Origin: an uncultured Saprospiraceae bacterium
GTDB lineage: Bacteria; Bacteroidota; Bacteroidia; Chitinophagales; Saprospiraceae
Length of the DNA: 29,555 nt
Assembly: GCA_937973565.1 (NCBI GenBank)
Contig: CALJKQ010000208.1
Span: forward strand, 1-29,555
Direction: 5' to 3'
The position numbers and the translations under genes were made by a program. Below are positions 24,273-29,555 of the stretch, piece after piece. The notes beneath the pieces are model-generated. The model did no database searches and was not told where the DNA came from. It worked only from the letters and a program-made list of their open reading frames with translations. The stretch's first letter is position 1. The number at the start of each line of letters is the position of its first letter.

Positions 24273-26345
24273 TCATCTTGCAATCATCAATTCTTGGATA
24301 AAAATTTGTTGTTGGTTGTAAATTTTCAACCAATAATTCCCATTGGCTAAATCCGGCAAGATAAGCGTAGAAGAATGGTTGCTCCATTCAAACAATACCC
24401 TACCCTGCAGATCAACCAGACTCACCCTTTGCCAGCCTGTTTCTTTGGTTTCTATTTGGCTGGAAGCCGGATTGGGATAAAACCAGGGCTTTGACAGTAT
24501 TGTGCCTTTCACCCCGGATAGAACCAGAATATTGGATTTATTGGTAATGGTACAAGGTCCGTCTGAAAGGTAGCCAATGAAATAGAAGCTGCCATAAACT
24601 CCCTCAGGAAGATCAAATATACCATCTCCGGACACTGCCCATAGGCTGTCCTGGAAATACATTTCATAGTAATCATAGTCAATAAAATCCCCTTTCACAA
24701 TAATGGTAGAATCGGTAAGTGTCCAAAAAGGCGCATCGGGGATGCTGATCAGATGAGTCAGTTCAATAAAGGAATCTAGCATAGCCGAGCAGGCTCCCCT
24801 GTAGGTTACTAAGCTATAAATCCCTCCTTCAGAAAGGGAGTCAGGAAATGCAGTTCCTGTATAAAAAAGATTGCCATCCCGAAAAAGTTTCAGACTATCA
24901 ATTTCTTGTAAATCACAAATAGCGGGATCGAGTGCCCATTTTTGCTGATCACATAGGGTATCTTTCACCCGTTGGGTGCAGGTCATTAAGCCGGGCTCGG
25001 CTCCAATGGTAAAACAGCCTGACTGAGTGCAAGCGGATCCTTGTTCCATAACCGTGTAAATGTAAGTACCTGCAGCCAGGTTTAAAGGATCAGCTGCATT
25101 TTGAATCTTTATATCGAAATCTGATGCTCCTTCAATGGTAAAAAACACTCTGCCGTCTGCAGCATTGGCACAGGAAGCATTTTTAACAGAATCCACCCTT
25201 GTCGTAAGCTGACAGTCAGGGCTCAGCAAATACACCTTGCCTTCGCCCAACAGAGCAGTAAATAATTCACCTTCATTGTTTTGGCCAAACGAACTCAATT
25301 CATTGGGCCCCACTGTATAAACCCATTCATTTTTAACATTGCCGCAATCATCTTTTTTCAATCTCCATATCTTGCCACTGCAATAATCTCCGTATATATA
25401 ATATCCATACAAATATGGGATGTTTTCTCCCCTGTAAACAAAACCACCTGTAACCGAGCATCCCTCTCCCCCGCTATTATTGGCATAAACATGAACAGGC
25501 GGATAGAATATCGTTTTATCGTTGCAGAGAGAATAATCGTATTTCTCAAAACCTTCATAACAACGCCATCCAAAGTTGTACTTAGCACCCTTTCCAAAGG
25601 GAATGTGATTGACCTCTTCCCATTTTCTTTGACCAACGTCGGCAATCCACAAGTCATGATTTTGTTTGTCGAAAGAAAATCGCCAGGGATTGCGCAGGCC
25701 CATGGCCCATATTTCTCCCAATGTATCCGGATTGCCGGCGTATGGATTATCATCCGGAATCAGATAATGTGTTGCCTCTGTGTTGACATCAATTCTGAGC
25801 ATTTTCCCCAAACGTTCCTTCGGATTTTGAGATCTGTTGCCTGGATCTCCGCCTGAGCCACCATCACCCATTGCAATATAAAGATACCCATCGGGTCCGA
25901 AATTGAGGTCGCCAGCGTTGTGATTATTGAACGGCTGGCTAATGGTCATCAGAATTTTTTCCGATGATGGATCGGCTATCAGAGAATCATTGGCAGATCT
26001 TGTGTAGCGAGCGATAACCGTTTGTCCATTGCCACCGGTATAGTTTACAAAAACATAACCGTTTTCATTGTATTTCGGATGAAAGGCCATGCCCAAAAGG
26101 CCTCTTTCATTGGCACCCGAATTGACCCTGTCTGTAATATCCAGAAACACACTATTGCTATTGCTTCCGGGCGTTTTTATCTTACCGGTTTTTTCCAATA
26201 CATACATTCTGTTATTGTGGTCAAATACAATATCAACCGGAATATTGAGTCCCGACATCACGGGGGTCAGTATAATTTTATTTTGCGCCTGGCCAGGCAT
26301 GGAGAAAAAGGAAATACCTATATAGACAATTAATAATTTATACAT
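24273..26345 (-). CDS. Secreted PQQ-dependent sugar dehydrogenase-like protein with T9SS type-A-like sorting domain
   Basis: The protein has 690 residues. Residues 1-21 (MYKLLIVYIGISFFSMPGQA) are a signal peptide. Residues ~25-375 are a six-bladed propeller of the soluble glucose/sorbosone dehydrogenase family: NIPVDIVFDHNNRMYVLEKTG, ERGLLGMAFHPKY, NNHNAGDLNFGPDGYLYIAM with the family His at H142, MGLRNPWRFSFD, and WIADVGQRKWEEVNHI. Such enzymes oxidise sugars with PQQ, though many Bacteroidota members are uncharacterised and may have other roles. Residues ~385-450 look like one SprB-type unit (KNASCANAADGRVFFTIEG), ~460-610 are unassigned beta-rich, and ~615-690 form a T9SS C-terminal domain (WFYPNPASSQ, VSLVDLQGRVLF, NGNYWLKIYN). 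So it should be exported across the outer membrane. It ends 3 nt from the convergent OmpA-domain gene; the two 3' ends must overlap in the transcripts. Confidence 0.9.
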   Translation of the reverse strand: MYKLLIVYIGISFFSMPGQAQNKIILTPVMSGLNIPVDIVFDHNNRMYVLEKTGKIKTPGSNSNSVFLDITDRVNSGANERGLLGMAFHPKYNENGYVFVNYTGGNGQTVIARYTRSANDSLIADPSSEKILMTISQPFNNHNAGDLNFGPDGYLYIAMGDGGSGGDPGNRSQNPKERLGKMLRIDVNTEATHYLIPDDNPYAGNPDTLGEIWAMGLRNPWRFSFDKQNHDLWIADVGQRKWEEVNHIPFGKGAKYNFGWRCYEGFEKYDYSLCNDKTIFYPPVHVYANNSGGEGCSVTGGFVYRGENIPYLYGYYIYGDYCSGKIWRLKKDDCGNVKNEWVYTVGPNELSSFGQNNEGELFTALLGEGKVYLLSPDCQLTTRVDSVKNASCANAADGRVFFTIEGASDFDIKIQNAADPLNLAAGTYIYTVMEQGSACTQSGCFTIGAEPGLMTCTQRVKDTLCDQQKWALDPAICDLQEIDSLKLFRDGNLFYTGTAFPDSLSEGGIYSLVTYRGACSAMLDSFIELTHLISIPDAPFWTLTDSTIIVKGDFIDYDYYEMYFQDSLWAVSGDGIFDLPEGVYGSFYFIGYLSDGPCTITNKSNILVLSGVKGTILSKPWFYPNPASSQIETKETGWQRVSLVDLQGRVLFEWSNHSSTLILPDLANGNYWLKIYNQQQIFIQELMIAR

Positions 26346-26400
26346 AACACTAATTTGCAGTGAAAGTAAGTAAAGTAACGGATTTGGTACTGAATTTCCC

Positions 26401-26408
26401 TATTTTTG
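26401..26408 (+). promoter_or_regulatory. Candidate -7 box (TATTTTTG) for the rRNA methyltransferase gene
   Basis: An exact TAnnTTTG match 22 nt before the start codon at 26431. TTTG at 26383-26386 is only 14 nt upstream, so the -33 element is doubtful. The 85-nt divergent gap shows no equivalent box facing the 26345 gene. Confidence 0.4.
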
Positions 26409-26430
26409 TCGCCATGTTACCTATCGTTTT

Positions 26431-27396
26431 ATGTCTGAAAAAAATGCGTTGAAGTTGGAAATGTTTGCCAACCGCTTGAAAAAAGTGTTGCGCATTAGAT
26501 CCAAATGGGCTAGAAAACAAGGCATCAGCTGCTATCGTCTATACGACCTGGACATGCCGGAATTTCCTTTTTGTATAGACATTTATGAAGACAAAGTTTA
26601 TGTGGCAGAGTACCAAAGGCAACACCAACTGGATGAAAAAGAGTACCGTGAGTGGTTTACTGATTCGGTCACTGTTTTACGGGAGATTTTGGAAGTACCC
26701 CCAACAAACATCTTCATAAAACACAGAAAAGTAATTGAAGAAAGGGTTGACCAATACCACAAACTTGCCGAAGTAAGCCGTGAATTTGTTGTCGAGGAAG
26801 GCGGATTACAATTTATCATCAATTTGTCGGACTATCTGGATACCGGTTTATTCCTGGATCATCGCATTACCAGATCTATCGTAGCTGCAGAGAGCAGGGG
26901 TAAAAACGTACTCAATTTATTTGCCTATACAGGCTCTTTTTCCGTTTATGCCGCTAAGGGAGGTGCCCAGCTTGTCACTACCATTGACTTGTCCAATACC
27001 TACGTCCAATGGGCAAAAAGAAACTTTGAGCTCAATGGGTTAAATGCCGGCAATTATGAGTTTGAAGTTATGGATGTAATGGCATGGCTCCAAAAGCCAC
27101 AGCCTCATCGATACGATATCATTGTTTGTGATCCACCCACATTTAGCAACAGTAAAAAAATGGATGGGATTTTTGATGTCCAGCGAGATCATGTATTCAT
27201 GATTCAGCTGTGTAGCGCTTTGCTGAAAGAAGGAGGAAAAATTTACTTTTCCACCAATTTTACCAAATTCAAACTTCGAGAAGAAGAATTGGCGTCACTC
27301 CTAATTAAAGACATAACCAAACTCACAACGCCATTTGATTTTGAAGGCAAACTGGACAGAAAATGTTACCTCATTCAAAAAGGCAATCCTCATTAA
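26431..27396 (+). CDS. rlmK: Stand-alone RlmK-like 23S rRNA guanine-N7 methyltransferase
   Basis: The protein has 321 residues and is cytoplasmic. It is colinear with the C-terminal half of E. coli RlmKL, whose RlmK domain methylates N7 of G2069 in 23S rRNA. Matching landmarks are FANRLKKVLRIRSKWARKQG (~11-30), CYRLYDLDMPEFPFCIDIY (~34-52), LSDYLDTGLFLDHRITR (~132-148), the SAM-binding LNLFAYTGSFSVYAAKGGA (~160-178), VTTIDLSNTYVQWAKRNFELNGL (~181-203, written in parts), and the catalytic-type DPPTFSNSKKMDG (~233-245) followed by FDVQRDH. E. coli fuses this to the RlmL (m2G2445) half; here no RlmL/THUMP half is attached or adjacent. Start ATG at 26431. Convergent with lpxB, 8-nt gap. Confidence 0.88.
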   Translation: MSEKNALKLEMFANRLKKVLRIRSKWARKQGISCYRLYDLDMPEFPFCIDIYEDKVYVAEYQRQHQLDEKEYREWFTDSVTVLREILEVPPTNIFIKHRKVIEERVDQYHKLAEVSREFVVEEGGLQFIINLSDYLDTGLFLDHRITRSIVAAESRGKNVLNLFAYTGSFSVYAAKGGAQLVTTIDLSNTYVQWAKRNFELNGLNAGNYEFEVMDVMAWLQKPQPHRYDIIVCDPPTFSNSKKMDGIFDVQRDHVFMIQLCSALLKEGGKIYFSTNFTKFKLREEELASLLIKDITKLTTPFDFEGKLDRKCYLIQKGNPH

Positions 27397-27404
27397 ACCA
27401 TGCC

Positions 27405-28514
27405 TTAATGAAGCCATTGAATGATTGACCGGGCTACCTTATCCGTGCTACGCGGATCTCCCATTTTTGATTTCAAAGGCGCATAGAATTGTAATTTTTC
27501 CTCCGCACTCATCGCCTCCAACTTTTTCAATTCTTCCTCCAAAGTATGCGGATGGCATTTTTCCTGTATGCACTCTGCCACCAGTGGTTGATCAGCGATC
27601 AGATTGACCAGAGAAATATAGGGAACCTTTATCAATCTTTTGGCTAGTTGATAAGTGAGAGAGCCGGTTTTGTAACAGACAACCTGGGGTACATTAAACA
27701 GAGCCGTTTCCAAAGTAGCAGTGCCACTGGTGACCAATGCCAATTTTGCAACAGAAAGTATATCATAATAAGCATTGTCCAAAACCATGATCCGTGAATG
27801 CAAGTCTGCAGGAATATACCTCCAAAGAAGAGAAGGATCAAGATTCGAAGATCTTGGAATAAGAACATCGTAATGGGGAAATGCCCGAATGGTTTCTGCC
27901 ATTATGGGAAGCATTTTTTTGATTTCCTGCGCCCTGCTACCCGGTAAAAGGGCAATGATAGGACGATTTATCGAATGGATTTTCAAGAAGTCCTGATGGG
28001 GTTTAAAAGCTTTGACCTCATCCAGCAATGGGTTGCCAAAATAGGAGACCTCATAACCATGTTTGGCATAAAATTCCTTTTCAAAGGGAAGAATGCAATA
28101 CATCCTGTCCACACATTTTTTTATGACCTTAATCCTGGATTCATTCCATGCCCAGATTTTAGGTGAAATATAATATACCACTTTGATGCCCCGGGATTTG
28201 GCCCATTTAGCCATTCTTAGGTTAAAACCGGGGTAGTCTATTAAAATCAACACATCTGGTTTATAATCCTGTATATCATTTTGAACTTTTTTCAACCAAA
28301 GGGAAATAGAAAACAATTTGCTTATCAACTGAAAAAAGCCCATTACGGCCATTTCTTCGACCGGGATGAGGGGCTTTTTTCCGGCGGCTATTTCCATCTG
28401 TTGACCGCCTGTAAATTTAAAATCAGTGTCGGGTTTACAAGCTTTGAATGCATTCATGAGAAAAGCTCCATGCTTATCGCCCGAAACTTCACCGGCTATC
28501 ATATAAATTTTCAT
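27405..28514 (-). CDS. lpxB: Lipid-A-disaccharide synthase LpxB
   Basis: The protein has 369 residues when started at MKIYMIAGEVSGDKHG; an ATG at 28532 would add six residues and overlap the upstream gene by 8 nt. LpxB is a GT19 glycosyltransferase of the inner membrane face that joins UDP-2,3-diacylglucosamine and lipid X into the lipid A disaccharide. Family landmarks are present: GEVSGDKHG (8-16), MGFFQLISKL (~58-67), PDVLILIDYPGFNLRMAKWA, YYISPKIWAWNESRI, YFGNPLLDEV, the nucleotide-binding-type LLPGSRAQEIKKMLPIM, and TSGTATLETALFNVPQV. Length is usual for the family. It is the last gene of a tight minus-strand cluster with surE and a small membrane protein (10-nt gap upstream). Confidence 0.96.
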   Translation of the reverse strand: MKIYMIAGEVSGDKHGAFLMNAFKACKPDTDFKFTGGQQMEIAAGKKPLIPVEEMAVMGFFQLISKLFSISLWLKKVQNDIQDYKPDVLILIDYPGFNLRMAKWAKSRGIKVVYYISPKIWAWNESRIKVIKKCVDRMYCILPFEKEFYAKHGYEVSYFGNPLLDEVKAFKPHQDFLKIHSINRPIIALLPGSRAQEIKKMLPIMAETIRAFPHYDVLIPRSSNLDPSLLWRYIPADLHSRIMVLDNAYYDILSVAKLALVTSGTATLETALFNVPQVVCYKTGSLTYQLAKRLIKVPYISLVNLIADQPLVAECIQEKCHPHTLEEELKKLEAMSAEEKLQFYAPLKSKMGDPRSTDKVARSIIQWLH

Positions 28515-28524
28515 CCGGCAGGTA

Positions 28525-28827
28525 TTATCCAAACAGCACGTAAAAATATTTGTAAACCCAAAAACCTACATATATAAGGGTAGGGAAAACAATACCTCTC
28601 ATCGTATGGTCGTACCTGTTTCTTCGGCAAATTTCAAAGGGAATCAAATTGCTGCAAATAGCTAGAAGACCGATGGTCCGCATGCTTCTCGTAATGGACT
28701 CGCTGGCCACCTGAGGAATGATGCCTGCTACTCCGAGCAAATTAAACAATTGTTCCATTAAAACATATCCTACTACCGGCACTATGGCACCCAGGACCAG
28801 ACCCGTAAATAAAGAATCTCTTTCCAT
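28525..28827 (-). CDS. Small membrane protein between surE and lpxB, function unknown
   Basis: The protein has 100 residues. Two strongly hydrophobic stretches (FTGLVLGAIVPVVGYVLMEQ, ~7-26, and RGIVFPTLIYVGFWVYKYFY, ~77-96) and a weaker middle one (TIGLLAICSNLIPFEIC, ~51-67) suggest two or three membrane passes. A polar segment CRRNRYDHTMRG (~67-78) separates the last two. It has no signal peptide beyond the first helix and no motif of known enzymes. It starts 1 nt after the stop of surE and ends 10 nt before lpxB, so it is almost certainly co-transcribed. A role in envelope lipid metabolism or LpxB membrane association is a guess from position. Confidence 0.85.
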   Translation of the reverse strand: MERDSLFTGLVLGAIVPVVGYVLMEQLFNLLGVAGIIPQVASESITRSMRTIGLLAICSNLIPFEICRRNRYDHTMRGIVFPTLIYVGFWVYKYFYVLFG

Positions 28828-28828
28828 A

Positions 28829-29555
28829 TTATTTTTCTAAAAATTTGAGTGTTTCAATCGCACGGTATGTGGTAAGATCGTGACCTGACGGTACAACAGA
28901 AACATAACCTTCGTCGAGCGCTTTAATATCTGCCAGTGGACTAGAATCCATATTGACAAACTTGCCCGTTAGCCAATAATATTTTTGCCCTCGGGGATCT
29001 GTCCCTTCCTGAAATTCTTCGACCCAGCTGCCTTCTCCCTGCTTACATACTTTGATTCCCTTTATATCAGAAACAGACCCTTTTGGAATATTTACATTCA
29101 ACAAATTGCATCCAGGCATACCCTTTTGTAATATATCCTGAACAATGAGCGAAGCATATTTTTTGGAAGCTGTAAAATCGGCCTGGAAAGAAAAATCCAT
29201 CAGCGAAAAACCAATGCTGTTGACACCTTCCAGGCTGGCCTCCATAGCAGCCGACATCGTACCTGAATAAATGATGTTGATGGAAGCATTGGAGCCATGG
29301 TTGATACCACTGACACAAAGATCGATGGTCCTGTTTTTCAACAGCACATTTTTAGCCAATTTGACACAATCAACGGGCGTTCCTGAGCATTCATAAGCTT
29401 CCAGTCCCTCAAACAAATCCACTTTTCTCAAACGAATGGGTTGATTGAGGGTAATGGCATGACCTTGTCCTGATTGCGGCTTGTCAGGAGCCACCACCAC
29501 CACCTCACCAAATGAAGCGGCAACTTCGATCAGGTTTTTTATTCCGGGTGCCACA
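28829..29555 (-). CDS. surE: 5'/3'-nucleotidase SurE, N-terminus beyond window
   Basis: About 242 residues are visible; the frame stays open to the right edge, where it reads VAPGIKNL. In SurE this segment follows the metal-binding NDDG motif, so roughly a dozen or so N-terminal residues are missing; the GTG at 29554 is an internal valine rather than a start. Landmarks are VVVVAPDKPQSGQGHAITL, the ECSGTPVDCVKLA segment, DLCVSGINHGSNASINIIYSGT split over ~90-112, and AAMEASLEGVNSIGFSL. SurE dephosphorylates nucleoside 5' and 3' monophosphates in a metal-dependent way and is linked to stationary-phase survival. It is the upstream gene of the surE - membrane protein - lpxB cluster; its promoter lies outside the window. 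Confidence 0.96.
   Translation of the reverse strand, partial: VAPGIKNLIEVAASFGEVVVVAPDKPQSGQGHAITLNQPIRLRKVDLFEGLEAYECSGTPVDCVKLAKNVLLKNRTIDLCVSGINHGSNASINIIYSGTMSAAMEASLEGVNSIGFSLMDFSFQADFTASKKYASLIVQDILQKGMPGCNLLNVNIPKGSVSDIKGIKVCKQGEGSWVEEFQEGTDPRGQKYYWLTGKFVNMDSSPLADIKALDEGYVSVVPSGHDLTTYRAIETLKFLEK

Noticed and set aside
27390..27411. Inverted repeat TCATTAA / TTAATGA between two convergent genes, possible terminator
   Set aside because: The arms are just the His-stop codons (CAT TAA) that both proteins happen to end with; AT-only, no T tract.
29552..29554. GTG as the start codon of surE
   Set aside because: The GTG encodes the residue just after the NDDG metal-binding segment of SurE, so the true start lies past the window edge.

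Overview
The window looks like chromosomal DNA of a Bacteroidota bacterium, most likely of the Saprospiria/Chitinophagia type; the order is a guess, the phylum is not. The grounds are several secreted proteins with type IX secretion system (T9SS) C-terminal sorting domains, two PorP/SprF-family outer-membrane proteins, SprB-like and HYR-like adhesin modules, no clear Shine-Dalgarno sites, and promoter matches to the Bacteroidota consensus TTTG-N18..20-TAnnTTTG in front of the tRNA genes.

Layout. Positions 1-3484 (minus) hold a small exported protein followed by the start of a giant secreted HYR/P-domain protein that runs off the left edge; both show marked C-ending codon preference. Positions 3938-8067 (minus) hold a 1044-residue cohesin/SprB-repeat protein with a type-B sorting domain, followed by its PorP/SprF partner and a clear terminator. 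Position 8379 (plus) starts a fatty-acid-hydroxylase-family membrane enzyme. From 9322 to 10189 lie a bidirectional terminator, tRNA-Pro, tRNA-Ser, a candidate ~107-nt small RNA with its own promoter and terminator, and tRNA-Leu. Positions 10231-12153 (minus) encode a glutamate-cysteine-ligase-like enzyme fused to two CBS domains. Positions 12449-13780 (plus) hold a DUF6438 lipoprotein and a small beta-barrel protein, meeting a convergent DUF4407 membrane protein (13791-14954).

Positions 15306-24269 (plus) form a tight three-gene operon: a 2104-residue HYR/Ig-like adhesin with type-B sorting domain, a PorP/SprF protein overlapping it by 4 nt, and a PD40/OmpA periplasmic protein 1 nt further on. 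This resembles a self-contained surface-adhesin export and anchoring module. A convergent secreted PQQ-type sugar dehydrogenase with a type-A-like sorting domain follows (24273-26345), then a stand-alone RlmK-like rRNA methyltransferase (26431-27396), and finally a minus-strand cluster surE - small membrane protein - lpxB cut by the right edge.

The unifying theme is cell-surface construction: two complete adhesin-plus-SprF loci and part of a third adhesin locus in 24 kb, beside housekeeping genes (tRNAs, lipid A synthesis, rRNA modification). No CRISPR array, insertion sequence, integrase or phage gene was seen.
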